NCBI GenBank assembly: GCA_035550655.1
Contig: DASZOU010000020.1
Location: 1-64,000 of the forward strand
DNA from: DASZTV01 sp035550655
GTDB lineage: Bacteria > Actinomycetota > Actinomycetes > JAFAQI01
Reading direction: 5' to 3'
DNA: 64,000 bases
Shown: piece after piece, positions 16,675 to 24,261 of the stretch
How positions within the stretch are numbered: the first letter of the stretch is position 1
Layout of the letters: each line of letters begins with the position of its first letter
Translations under genes and position numbers: made by a program
The notes under the pieces: generated by a model
The model's database searches: none
Told to the model about the DNA's origin: nothing
The model's input: the letters and a program-made list of their open reading frames with translations, nothing else

Positions 16675-17346
16675 GTGCTCGTGCTTGCTCTCGACACCTC
16701 GAGCCCGACCGTCGCGGTCGCGGTGTGCGAGGTTGCCGACGGTGACGTCCGGCTCCGCGCGGAGCGGAGCGAGACGGCGGAGAACCGTCACGGTGAGCTG
16801 CTTGCACCGCTCACAGCCGCGGCGCTGCGGGAGGCGGGCGTCGCCCCGGGTCAGCTGGCGGCGATCGTCGTCGGGCTCGGCCCGGCGCCGTTCACCGGGC
16901 TGCGCGTGGGCATCATGACGGCGCGTGCCATGAGCGACGCGCTCGCGATCCCAGCGTACGGCGTCTGCTCCCTCGACGGGATCGCGCACCGGTTCACCGT
17001 CGATGCCGGGCCGTTTGCGGTCGTGACGGACGCTCGGCGCAAGCAGGTCTACTGGGCGCTGTACGACGACCGGGGCCGGCGCATCGACGGCCCCGAGCTC
17101 CACTCGCCGCAGGAGCTTGCCGCGCTCCTCCGCGACCGCACCACGGACCTGGTCGGGGCCGGTGCACTGAAGTACGCCGAGTCGTTCGCTGGCTTCACGG
17201 TGCGGCCCGGCGATCCCTCCCCGCGCGCCGTCGATCTGGTGTGGTGCGCCGACTTCGCCGCCGCGCCCGGTGACCTGACGCCGTTGTACCTGCGCCGCCC
17301 GGACGCGCAGCCGCCCGGGCGCCCGAAGGCGGTGACGCCGGCGTGA
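16675..17346 (+). CDS. tsaB: tRNA t6A biosynthesis protein TsaB
   Basis: Non-catalytic partner of TsaD in the t6A37 complex. 223 residues with an ASKHA-type fold: LALDTSSPTVAVAV at the start, GLGPAPFTGLRVGI around residue 65-78 and the VVTDARRKQVYWALY segment. No Shine-Dalgarno precedes the GTG; a TAGCCT box lies 6 nt upstream. It overlaps rimI by four bases (GTGA). Confidence 0.94.
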   Translation: MLVLALDTSSPTVAVAVCEVADGDVRLRAERSETAENRHGELLAPLTAAALREAGVAPGQLAAIVVGLGPAPFTGLRVGIMTARAMSDALAIPAYGVCSLDGIAHRFTVDAGPFAVVTDARRKQVYWALYDDRGRRIDGPELHSPQELAALLRDRTTDLVGAGALKYAESFAGFTVRPGDPSPRAVDLVWCADFAAAPGDLTPLYLRRPDAQPPGRPKAVTPA

Positions 17347-17783
17347 GAGCCATGCGCTGGTGGGACATCCCTGAGGTCATCGCGCTCGAGCACGAGCTGT
17401 TCGGTGCCGAGGCGTGGAGTGACGGGATGTTCTGGTCTGAGCTGGCCGAGCGCGACACCCGCCGTTACCTGGTGGCCGAGGACGCGGCCGGTGCGGTCTG
17501 CGCGTATGCCGGCCTGTGTGCCTACGCCCCGCACGAGGCCTACATCCAGACCATTGCTGTCGCGCCGAGCGCGCAGCGCCGGGGCATCGGCGAGGCGATG
17601 CTGATCGAGCTGCTCACCGAAGCCGACCGGCGGGGCTGCGACCACGTCGACCTGGAGGTCCGCGCCGACAACGACGCCGCGATTCGGCTGTACGAGCGTC
17701 ATGGCTTCACCGAGATCGCGGTACGTCGCGGCTACTACCAGCCGAGCGGAGCCGACGCCCTGGTCATGAGGCGGGCGTCGTGA
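17343..17783 (+). CDS. rimI: Ribosomal protein S18-alanine N-acetyltransferase
   Basis: GNAT acetyltransferase, 146 residues. Family features are MRWWDIPEVIALEHELF, the acetyl-CoA loop VAPSAQRRGIGEAML and the C-terminal NDAAIRLYERHGF. The tsaB-rimI-tsaD order is conserved in actinobacteria, which supports the RimI name. Its overlaps with both neighbours (four bases each) indicate translational coupling. An in-frame ATG lies three codons after the GTG. Confidence 0.9.
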   Translation: MRAMRWWDIPEVIALEHELFGAEAWSDGMFWSELAERDTRRYLVAEDAAGAVCAYAGLCAYAPHEAYIQTIAVAPSAQRRGIGEAMLIELLTEADRRGCDHVDLEVRADNDAAIRLYERHGFTEIAVRRGYYQPSGADALVMRRAS

Positions 17784-18799
17784 CCGCGCGACCCGTGGTC
17801 CTCGGCATCGAGACCTCCTGCGACGAGACCGGTGTCGGCATCGTCCGCGGCGGCGAGCTGCTCGCCGACGCGCTGGCGTCGAGTGTCGAGGAGCAGGCCC
17901 GCTTCGGCGGCGTGGTTCCCGAGGTCGCGAGTCGCGCGCACCTCGAGGCCATGGTCCCCACGGTGCAACGTGCTCTCGACGAGGCCGGAATCGGGCTCGG
18001 CGACGTCGATGCCATCGCCGTGACGTCAGGTCCAGGGCTGGCGGGTGCGCTGTTGGTCGGGGTGGCGGCCGCGAAGGCTTACGCGTTGTCCGTGAACAAG
18101 CCGATCTACGGCGTCAATCACCTGGCTGCTCACGTCGCGGTGGATCGCCTCGCGAACGGCGACCTGCCCGACGAGTGCGTCGCGCTGCTCGTGTCAGGCG
18201 GCCACTCCTCGCTGATCCTGGTGCGCGATCTGGTCGAGAACCTCACCTCGCTCGGCGCGACCATCGACGATGCCGCCGGTGAGGCCTTCGACAAGGTCGC
18301 TCGCGTGCTCGGTCTGCCGTTCCCCGGCGGCCCGTACATCGACCGGGCGGCACGGGACGGCGACGCGGCAGCCATCGACTTCCCGCGCGGTGTGGTGCGG
18401 GACGCGCCGTACTCGTTCAGCTTCTCCGGGCTCAAGACGGCGGTCGCTCGCTGGATCGAGGCGAAGCAGCGCGCGGGCGAGGCGGTGCCGGTGGCGGACG
18501 TCGCGGCCTCCTTTCAGGAGGCCGTCGCGGACGTCCTCACCGCGCGGGCAGTTGCCGCCTGCGGGGAGCACGACATCTCGACGCTCGTCGTCGGGGGTGG
18601 TGTGGCGGCCAACTCGCGACTGCGTGCGATGGCAGCCGAGCGGTGCGCGGCGGCCGGCATCACGTTGCGCACCCCGCCGCCGAAGCTGTGCACCGACAAC
18701 GGCGCGATGGTGGCGTCGCTCGGCGCGCTGCTCGTCGAACGCGGTGCCGAGCCGTCGCCGCTCGACTTCCCCGCGGACTCGGCGCTGGCGCTCGTATGA
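17780..18799 (+). CDS. tsaD: tRNA N6-threonylcarbamoyladenosine transferase TsaD
   Basis: Catalytic subunit that transfers threonylcarbamoyl to A37. 339 residues from the GTG at 17780, which gives the expected start VLGIETSCDETG. The metal-binding HxxxH motif is in GVNHLAAHVAV, and the ATP-site motifs SGGHSSLI and VVGGGVAANSRLR are present. The frame is open much further upstream, but that is a shadow of rimI. Confidence 0.96.
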   Translation: MTARPVVLGIETSCDETGVGIVRGGELLADALASSVEEQARFGGVVPEVASRAHLEAMVPTVQRALDEAGIGLGDVDAIAVTSGPGLAGALLVGVAAAKAYALSVNKPIYGVNHLAAHVAVDRLANGDLPDECVALLVSGGHSSLILVRDLVENLTSLGATIDDAAGEAFDKVARVLGLPFPGGPYIDRAARDGDAAAIDFPRGVVRDAPYSFSFSGLKTAVARWIEAKQRAGEAVPVADVAASFQEAVADVLTARAVAACGEHDISTLVVGGGVAANSRLRAMAAERCAAAGITLRTPPPKLCTDNGAMVASLGALLVERGAEPSPLDFPADSALALV

Positions 18800-19002
18800 G
18801 CGGTGCAGGGCAGGAACCGGTGCCGCGGCTGCGTCGCGACCCGGATCCGAAGCCGGCGAACAGCCGCCGGGTGCTCATCGGCGTGGCGATCTTCTTCGTG
18901 CTGCTGACCGGCTTCGTCCTGACGCTGGTGTTCACGATCGGCCTGAGCAACAACGGCGTGCGGCTGCCGCCGGTTTCGCCGACGAGCACCAGCCCGGGCT
19001 AG
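18796..19002 (+). CDS. Small single-pass membrane protein
   Basis: 68 residues: a basic cytoplasmic N terminus with PRLRRDPDPKPAN, one strong transmembrane helix (about residues 26-48) and a short Pro/Ser/Thr-rich outside tail. No family recognised. The ATG overlaps the tsaD stop (ATGA), so it is co-translated with the t6A operon. Confidence 0.65.
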   Translation: MSGAGQEPVPRLRRDPDPKPANSRRVLIGVAIFFVLLTGFVLTLVFTIGLSNNGVRLPPVSPTSTSPG

Positions 19003-19022
19003 CCGCCTCCGACGCGTACCAA

Positions 19023-19028
19023 TAGCGT
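19023..19028 (+). promoter_or_regulatory. -10 box of dienelactone hydrolase gene
   Basis: TAGCGT lies exactly 6 nt before the ATG at 19035, with no Shine-Dalgarno, consistent with a leaderless transcript. No convincing -35 is seen. Confidence 0.4.
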
Positions 19029-19034
19029 GCGGAC

Positions 19035-19778
19035 ATGGCCAGCGACTCCTTCATCTCCGAGACCGTGACGATCACCGGCCACGGCGGCGACACCATCGAG
19101 GCATATGCGGCGCTGCCGCAGGACCCCGCGCCGCGCGGCGGTGTCGTCGTCATCCACCACATGCCCGGGTACGACGACGGCACCAAGGAGATCACCCGCA
19201 ACTTCGGCTATCACGGCTACAACGCGGTGTGCCCGAACCTGTACTGGCGGGAGGCGCCGGGGGCCGAGCCTTCCGATGCCGCCGCGACCTCCCGCGCGCA
19301 AGGCGGGGTGCCGGACGAGCGGTTCATCGGTGACGCCGAAGGCGCCATGAACTACCTCAAGGGCCTGCCGAACAGCAACGGCAAGGTCGCGATCATCGGC
19401 TACTGCTCGGGCGGCCGTCACTCCTGGCTGGCCAACGGCACGCTTCCGTTCGACGCCGCGATCGTCTGCTACGGCGCGTTCATCGTGGGGGAGACCCCGG
19501 AAGGCATCCCGCCACGCGCGAACCTCGCCCATCTCGCGGAGTCGATGTCCGGACCCATCCTCGGGCTGTTCGGCAACGAGGACGTCTACCCGACGCCGGC
19601 TCAGGTGGACGAGCTGGAGGAGCTGCTCAAAGCTGCCGGCAAGCCGTACGAGTTCCACCGCTACGACAACGCCGGCCACGCGTTCTTCATGGTCGACCGG
19701 GTGTCATTCCGGCCCGAGGCCGCGATGGACGGCTGGGCGAAGATCTGGGAGTTCCTCAGCGCGACGATCGGGGCCTGA
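19035..19778 (+). CDS. Dienelactone hydrolase family protein
   Basis: 247 residues, alpha/beta fold. The nucleophile is a cysteine in the family motif GYCSGGRHS (about residue 122), the acid lies in GNEDVYPT and the base in NAGHAFF. The Cys nucleophile and the N-terminal GGDTIEAYAALP separate it from ordinary serine hydrolases. No aromatic-degradation genes surround it, so a carboxymethylenebutenolidase role is not supported by context; the substrate is unknown. Confidence 0.85.
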   Translation: MASDSFISETVTITGHGGDTIEAYAALPQDPAPRGGVVVIHHMPGYDDGTKEITRNFGYHGYNAVCPNLYWREAPGAEPSDAAATSRAQGGVPDERFIGDAEGAMNYLKGLPNSNGKVAIIGYCSGGRHSWLANGTLPFDAAIVCYGAFIVGETPEGIPPRANLAHLAESMSGPILGLFGNEDVYPTPAQVDELEELLKAAGKPYEFHRYDNAGHAFFMVDRVSFRPEAAMDGWAKIWEFLSATIGA

Positions 19779-19780
19779 GC

Positions 19781-20053
19781 ATGTGCACCTACCAGACCGA
19801 GCTGTTGCAGGTCGAGGGCAGCGGCAAGGGGCCCGCCGGCTGGCTGCGCCTGACCGATGCGAGCGTCTACGTCGACCACCCGGTCCACGCGATGGCGGGT
19901 CACACGCTGAACATCGACCTGCGGAACCCCGCGGAGGGCCCGGCGGCCCGGGTGGCCCTGGAGCTGCACCCGCAGGCCGCCCGTGAGCTCGCTGCGGCCA
20001 TCCTGCGGTGCCTCGACGCGGTCCCGGCCGCCGTCCTCGCTACCCCGCGTTGA
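19781..20053 (+). CDS. DUF6295 family protein
   Basis: 90 residues starting MCTYQTELLQVEGSGKGP, with LTDASVYVDHPVHA and HTLNIDLRNP. I recognise these as the DUF6295 signature from memory. No function is known. Two conserved His residues and an early Cys could bind metal, but this is speculation. It begins two bases after the hydrolase stop and is probably its operon partner. The groES -35 box overlaps its stop codon. Confidence 0.7.
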   Translation: MCTYQTELLQVEGSGKGPAGWLRLTDASVYVDHPVHAMAGHTLNIDLRNPAEGPAARVALELHPQAARELAAAILRCLDAVPAAVLATPR

Positions 20054-20079
20054 CTGGAGCTGATCGCGTGACGTAACTT
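20050..20079 (+). promoter_or_regulatory. groES promoter
   Basis: -35 TTGACT (20050-20055), 18-bp spacer, -10 TAACTT (20074-20079). The expected transcription start (about 20086) falls inside the CIRCE element, so HrcA binding would block initiation. Confidence 0.6.
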
Positions 20080-20104
20080 GGCACTCGACACCTTCGAGTG
20101 CCAA
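20078..20104. promoter_or_regulatory. CIRCE element (HrcA operator), groES copy
   Basis: TTGGCACTC, 9-nt spacer, GAGTGCCAA: a perfect 9-bp inverted repeat. It matches the CIRCE consensus TTAGCACTC-N9-GAGTGCTAA except for one symmetric A/G change in each arm. It overlaps the -10 and start site of the groES promoter. Confidence 0.93.
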
Positions 20105-20135
20105 TCGTCCCACTTCTTCGCAGGAGGTTTCGGTC

Positions 20136-20441
20136 GTGCCGACCGCCACCAAGACCAAGATCCAGCCGCTTGAGGACCGCATCGTCGTGACGGTGCTCGA
20201 GAGCGAGCAGACCACGGCGTCGGGCATCGTGATCCCGGACACCGCCAAGGAGAAGCCCCAGGAGGGCACCGTCATCGCAGTCGGCCCCGGCCGCTTCGAG
20301 GACGGCGCGCGTGTCCCGCTCGACATCAGCGAGGGCGACACCGTGATCTTCTCCAAGTACGGCGGCACCGAGGTCAAGTACGGCGCGGACGAGTACCTGA
20401 TTCTCTCCGCCCGCGACGTCCTCGCGATCGTCAAGAAGTAG
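20136..20441 (+). CDS. groES: Co-chaperonin GroES
   Basis: 101 residues, the normal length for the heptameric lid of GroEL. It carries the N-terminal IQPLEDRIVV, the mobile loop ESEQTTASGIVIPDTAKEKP and the roof/core VGPGRFEDGARVPL. A perfect AGGAGG (20122-20127) lies 8 nt before the GTG start, in contrast to the leaderless groEL next door. Control is through the CIRCE at 20078-20104. Confidence 0.97.
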   Translation: MPTATKTKIQPLEDRIVVTVLESEQTTASGIVIPDTAKEKPQEGTVIAVGPGRFEDGARVPLDISEGDTVIFSKYGGTEVKYGADEYLILSARDVLAIVKK

Positions 20442-20458
20442 CGCCTAACAACCGCGAC

Positions 20459-20492
20459 AAACAGCCCCGAGGCGATTGCCTCGGGGCTGTTT
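20459..20492 (+). terminator. Intrinsic terminator after groES
   Basis: A perfect 15-bp stem (20459-20473 with 20478-20492) with a GATT loop; the GC-rich core is GCCCCGAGGC. The right arm ends in TTT and overlaps the -35 box of groEL by two bases. It should uncouple groES from groEL transcription. Confidence 0.75.
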
Positions 20493-20520
20493 GAGCGTTT
20501 AGCACTCTCCACGTTAGAGT
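20491..20520 (+). promoter_or_regulatory. groEL promoter, leaderless
   Basis: -35 TTGAGC (20491-20496), 18-bp spacer, -10 TAGAGT (20515-20520), then 6 nt to the ATG of groEL. The whole core promoter downstream of the -35 is covered by the second CIRCE element. Confidence 0.6.
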
Positions 20521-20525
20521 GCCAA
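20499..20525. promoter_or_regulatory. CIRCE element (HrcA operator), groEL copy
   Basis: TTAGCACTC, 9-nt spacer, GAGTGCCAA, closer to the CIRCE consensus than the groES copy. It ends one base before the groEL ATG, leaving no space for a ribosome-binding site. Confidence 0.93.
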
Positions 20526-20526
20526 T

Positions 20527-22167
20527 ATGCCGAAGATCCTCTCCTTTCACAGCGATGCCCGCGACGCCCTCCAGCGGGGCGTCGACGCCCTGGCCGATGT
20601 CGTCAAGGTGACCCTCGGCCCCCGCGGCCGCAATGTCGTCATCGACAAGAAGTGGGGCGCGCCGACGATCACGAACGACGGCGTCACCATTGCGAAGGAG
20701 GTCGAGCTCGAGGACCCGTACGAGAACCTCGGGGCCCAGCTCGCCAAGGAGGTCGCGACCAAGACCAACGACATCGCGGGCGACGGCACCACCACCGCGA
20801 CAGTGCTGGCCCAGGCGATGGTGCGCGAAGGTCTCCGCAACGTCGCGGCCGGTGCCCAGCCGCTGGCCCTCAAGCGCGGCATCGACGCCGCGGTCGAGGC
20901 GATCAACGACAAGCTGCTCTCGATCGCCCGTGAGGTCGACGACCAGAAGGAGGTCGCGCACGTCGCGTCGATCTCCGCGCAGGACACGGCGATCGGTGAC
21001 CTGATCGCCGAGGCGTTCGCCAAGGTCGGCAAGGACGGCGTGATCACTGTCGAGGAAGCCCAGACGATGGGCCTCGAGCTCGAGTTCACCGAGGGCATGC
21101 AGTTCGACAAGGGCTACATCTCGCCGTACTTCGTCACCGACGCCGAGCGAATGGAGGCGGTGCTCGAGGACGCGTACGTCCTGATCCACCAGGGCAAGAT
21201 CAGCGCGGTCAACGAGATCCTCCCGCTGCTCGAGAAGGTCGTGCAGTCGGCGAAGCCGTTGCTGCTCATCGCGGAGGACGTCGACGGGGAGGCGCTGTCG
21301 ACGCTGGTCGTCAACAAGATCCGTGGCACGTTCACCGCGGTCGCGGTGAAGGCTCCCGGGTTCGGCGACCGTCGCAAGGCGATGCTGCAGGATATGGCGG
21401 TCCTCACCGGTGGCCAGGTGATCAGCGAAGAGGTCGGCCTCAAGCTCGACGGCGTCGGGCTGGAGAGCCTGGGCAAGGCTCGCCGCATCACCATCACCAA
21501 GGACACGACCACGATCGTCGACGGCGCCGGCAAGCCGGCTGACATCGAGGACCGGATTCGCCAGATCCGCAAGGAGATCGACGACACCGACTCGGACTGG
21601 GACCGCGAGAAGCTTCAGGAGCGGCTGGCGAAGCTCTCCGGCGGCGTCGGGGTGATCCGAGTGGGCGCGCACACCGAGGTGGAGCTCAAAGAGAAGAAGC
21701 ACCGGCTCGAGGACGCGATCTCGGCAACCCGTGCGGCGATCGAGGAAGGCATCGTTCCCGGTGGCGGCGCCGCCCTGATCCGCGCGCTGCCCGCTCTCAA
21801 GGACGACATCGGCCTGACCGGTGACGAGGCGACCGGCGTGGCGATCGTCCGCAAGGCCCTCGTGGAGCCGCTGCGGTGGATCGCGCAGAACGCGGGGCTC
21901 GAGGGCTATGTCGCGGTGCAGAAGGTCAGCGACCTCAAGGCGGGGAACGGCCTCAACGCAGCGACCGGCGAGTACGTCGACCTGCTGAAGGCCGGCATCG
22001 TCGACCCCGTGAAGGTGACCCGTTCCGCAGTCCGCAACGCCGCGAGCATCGCGGGCATGCTGCTCACGACCGAGACGCTCGTGGTCGACAAGCCGGAAGA
22101 GGAAGAGCCGGCGGCAGGGGGTCACGGCCACGGTCACTCGCACGGACCCGGCGGGCACCACCACTGA
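20527..22167 (+). CDS. groEL: Chaperonin GroEL, GroEL1 type with His-rich tail
   Basis: 60-kDa chaperonin subunit, 546 residues. ATPase motifs TLGPRGRNVVIDK and AGDGTTTATVLAQ are near the N terminus, and GGGAALIRA is in the distal equatorial domain. The C-terminal tail is rich in His and Gly (GHGHGHSHGPGGHHH) in place of the GGM repeats of housekeeping GroEL. Mycobacterial GroEL1, also next to groES, has a similar His tail, so a second groEL elsewhere in the genome is expected. A CIRCE and a leaderless promoter lie directly upstream. Confidence 0.96.
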   Translation: MPKILSFHSDARDALQRGVDALADVVKVTLGPRGRNVVIDKKWGAPTITNDGVTIAKEVELEDPYENLGAQLAKEVATKTNDIAGDGTTTATVLAQAMVREGLRNVAAGAQPLALKRGIDAAVEAINDKLLSIAREVDDQKEVAHVASISAQDTAIGDLIAEAFAKVGKDGVITVEEAQTMGLELEFTEGMQFDKGYISPYFVTDAERMEAVLEDAYVLIHQGKISAVNEILPLLEKVVQSAKPLLLIAEDVDGEALSTLVVNKIRGTFTAVAVKAPGFGDRRKAMLQDMAVLTGGQVISEEVGLKLDGVGLESLGKARRITITKDTTTIVDGAGKPADIEDRIRQIRKEIDDTDSDWDREKLQERLAKLSGGVGVIRVGAHTEVELKEKKHRLEDAISATRAAIEEGIVPGGGAALIRALPALKDDIGLTGDEATGVAIVRKALVEPLRWIAQNAGLEGYVAVQKVSDLKAGNGLNAATGEYVDLLKAGIVDPVKVTRSAVRNAASIAGMLLTTETLVVDKPEEEEPAAGGHGHGHSHGPGGHHH

Positions 22168-23090
22168 GCCAAACCCAGGACCTCGCCTCCCTGCTCGCCG
22201 ACAGCGAGCGGGCGGTCTTTCGCGGCGCTCCGGCGAAGGCCGTGGCGGACCTCGAGAGCGCGGTGGCGGTCGCACAGAGCAGCGGCTTGTACGCCGAGGT
22301 GGCCGCCGCCGTGTGGCTGCTCGGCGTCGCGCTGTCCTCCTCCGGGCGCTACGGCGCGGCGCTGAAGGTCCTGGTGCCGCTGCTCGAGGCCGGCGAGACG
22401 CGTGACGCTACCGACAACCTCGAGCTGAAGCTCTTCGCATCGCTGTCGGCTGCCACCGCGGCGAGCGTGCATCGCGGGCTGAGCCGGGCGGACGCCGCGA
22501 CCGAGCTGGACGCGCGTGGTCTCGCGCTCACCGACGGTCCCGGCGAGGCGGCGTTCGACTGCCTGCTCGGCCTGGCCGCCGACTGCGTGGGGGCCGGCCG
22601 GCTGGACGACGCGACGTTGCGGTTCAGCCAGGCCACCGCGGTCATCGAGGGCCGTGGCGGCGAATGGTGGCGACAGCGGGTGCGGCTGGACTGGGTGCGG
22701 GCGGAGATCGCCATGCTGGCCGACCGTCCGGCCGACGCTCGAGCTGCCGCCCTCGAGGCGGTGGGCGGCGCGGAGAAGGCCCGCGCCCCGCGTCACGTTG
22801 CCAAGGGCCTGCTCTTCCAAGGCGTCGCCGAGCTGCAGGCAGGTACCGGTGATCCGGCGGGCTCGCTGCGCCGCTCCGCGACCCTCGCGGAGGGCCTCGG
22901 CGCGCTTCCGGTGGTGTGGCAGGCCCGGGCGTTGCTCGGGGCGCTGCTCGGCAGCGACAACGAGGAGGGGGCGCGGTCACTCGCCGCCGCCCGCAACGCC
23001 GTCCTCACGATCGCGGGGGACCTGCCCGCCGATCTGCGCGACGAGTGGCTCGCGCGCCCGAACGTGAACGCTTTGCTCCTCGAGGGCTGA
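22164..23090 (+). CDS. TPR-like helical repeat protein, probable CTG start
   Basis: 308 residues, almost entirely Ala/Leu-rich amphipathic helices that look like tetratricopeptide units (DLASLLADSERAVFRGAPAKA..., YAEVAAAVWLLGVALSSSGRYGAALK). No enzymatic motif. The only start candidate preserving the first helix is CTG 22164, which overlaps the groEL stop (CTGA). The next in-frame start, GTG 22242, would delete 26 residues of repeat. A scaffold or regulatory role beside bldM is possible but not shown. Confidence 0.65.
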   Translation: MSQTQDLASLLADSERAVFRGAPAKAVADLESAVAVAQSSGLYAEVAAAVWLLGVALSSSGRYGAALKVLVPLLEAGETRDATDNLELKLFASLSAATAASVHRGLSRADAATELDARGLALTDGPGEAAFDCLLGLAADCVGAGRLDDATLRFSQATAVIEGRGGEWWRQRVRLDWVRAEIAMLADRPADARAAALEAVGGAEKARAPRHVAKGLLFQGVAELQAGTGDPAGSLRRSATLAEGLGALPVVWQARALLGALLGSDNEEGARSLAAARNAVLTIAGDLPADLRDEWLARPNVNALLLEG

Positions 23091-23172
23091 CGGGTCGCCG
23101 CTGGGCCACTCGGCGGATTCCCGTTGGGCCGCCCGAGTGAAGTCCGGAGCCAGTTCTGCCGATGTAGGACGG

Positions 23173-23793
23173 GTGACCACCGTGCTGATCTGCGACGACC
23201 AGGGCACGGTGCTGGACGGGCTCGCGCGCTGCGTGGCCTCGGTGCCCGGTGTGACCCGTGTGGATACCGCCGCCAGCGGCGAGGAAGTCCTGGCCCGGTG
23301 GCCGGTGGAGCGTCAGGACCTGGTGCTCATGGACGTCCAGATGCCCGGCATGGGCGGAGTCGAGGCGACTCGCCGGCTGACCCGGGAACACCCGGATGTC
23401 ACCGTCGTGATGCTGACCGTCGCGACTGACCGTGAGGCCGTCGCGGCCGCGGTCGCGGGCGGTGCACGTGGCTTCCTGCACAAGGAGGTGTCACGTGAAG
23501 AGGTCTGCGCGACGGTCGCCAACGCCTTGACGGTCTCGACGCTCGGTGCCGAGGTCAACGGCAACGGCCACACCTCGCGACGCAACGGCGCCGAAGCCCC
23601 CGATCTGACGCAGCGAGAGCTTCAGGTCCTGACCGGGATGGCGGGCGGCAAGAGCAACGCGCAGATCGGTCGCGACCTGTTCCTGTCGGAGGACACGATC
23701 AAGACCCACGCCCGTCGCCTGTTCCGCAAGCTCGAGGTCGGCGACCGAGCCGAAGCGGTGGCCGCCGGCTTCCGTCACGGCCTCGTCAGCTAG
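23173..23793 (+). CDS. bldM: BldM-like orphan response regulator (LuxR type)
   Basis: 206 residues: a receiver domain (acidic pair in LICDDQ, phosphorylatable-type Asp in LMDVQMPGMGG, Lys in LHKEVS) and a C-terminal LuxR helix-turn-helix (QIGRDLFLSEDTIKTHARRL). The segment LTQRELQVLTGMAGGKSN through AAGFRHGLV closely follows Streptomyces BldM as I recall it. BldM controls development there and acts without classical phosphorylation. GTG 23173 gives the BldM-like start VTTVLICDD; an upstream GTG at 23137 would add 12 residues. No histidine kinase is adjacent. Confidence 0.8.
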   Translation: MTTVLICDDQGTVLDGLARCVASVPGVTRVDTAASGEEVLARWPVERQDLVLMDVQMPGMGGVEATRRLTREHPDVTVVMLTVATDREAVAAAVAGGARGFLHKEVSREEVCATVANALTVSTLGAEVNGNGHTSRRNGAEAPDLTQRELQVLTGMAGGKSNAQIGRDLFLSEDTIKTHARRLFRKLEVGDRAEAVAAGFRHGLVS

Positions 23794-23799
23794 CTCGAG

Positions 23800-24192
23800 C
23801 TAGTCCGTTTCGTCCTCGTCGTCGTCGGCTGACAGCACGCCGTCGGCGAAGCCGCGCGCGTAGTCCCAGCTGACGTAGTCGGCCGGGTCCGGCGAGTAGG
23901 CCGGCTCATGGACGTGAGGCGCACCGGCGTCGAGCAGGCTGCGCAGGTTGCCGCGGATCAGGTCCCACGAGAAGTAGTGCGCCTCGCGGCAGTCGTCGCA
24001 GTCCACGACCAGGCCGCGGATGCCGCGCGGCCCGAGCAGGGCCTGGAAGACCTCCAGGTCCTCGAGGTCCTCGACCAGGTCGCGGCGCTCGTCGTCGGAG
24101 AGCGGCTCGTCGTCGAAGTCCTCGGACGACAGCGCGGCGGCGGGGTCGCTCGGATCACCCGCGAACGGGTCGATCGGGCTGTCGTCCTTCAC
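23800..24192 (-). CDS. DUF5319 family protein
   Basis: 130 residues, very acidic. The N terminus has DPFAGDPSDP, then a Glu/Asp-rich helix and a central CDDCREAHYFSWDLIRGNL with a Cys-x2-Cys pair and His that could hold a metal. The C-terminal HEPAYSPDPADYVSWDYARGF is the family hallmark. Homologues sit beside guaB in many actinobacteria; the function is unknown. The GTG start is 6 nt after a TAGCGT box, suggesting a leaderless mRNA. It converges on bldM with 6 bp between the stops. Confidence 0.85.
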   Translation of the reverse strand: MKDDSPIDPFAGDPSDPAAALSSEDFDDEPLSDDERRDLVEDLEDLEVFQALLGPRGIRGLVVDCDDCREAHYFSWDLIRGNLRSLLDAGAPHVHEPAYSPDPADYVSWDYARGFADGVLSADDDEDETD

Positions 24193-24198
24193 GTGTCA

Positions 24199-24204
24199 AC
24201 GCTA
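24199..24204 (-). promoter_or_regulatory. -10 box of DUF5319 gene
   Basis: TAGCGT on the minus strand, exactly 6 nt before the GTG at 24192. The same hexamer and spacing occur before the dienelactone hydrolase gene. Confidence 0.45.
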
Positions 24205-24220
24205 TACGGGATGGCCTCGG

Positions 24221-24226
24221 TAGACT
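24221..24226 (+). promoter_or_regulatory. Candidate -10 box of guaB
   Basis: TAGACT about 35 nt before the guaB ATG. It would give a leader near 30 nt containing a purine-rich GGGAG. No clear -35 is visible. Confidence 0.35.
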
Positions 24227-24261
24227 CAAGGTTTCCCTTCGCAGCTGGGAGTTTGGTGGGC

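Noticed and set aside
20431..22275. 614-codon minus-strand frame opposite groES-groEL
   Set aside because: Runs through the terminator, the CIRCE and groEL; low-complexity Arg/Leu/Asp content with no motif. Antisense shadow.
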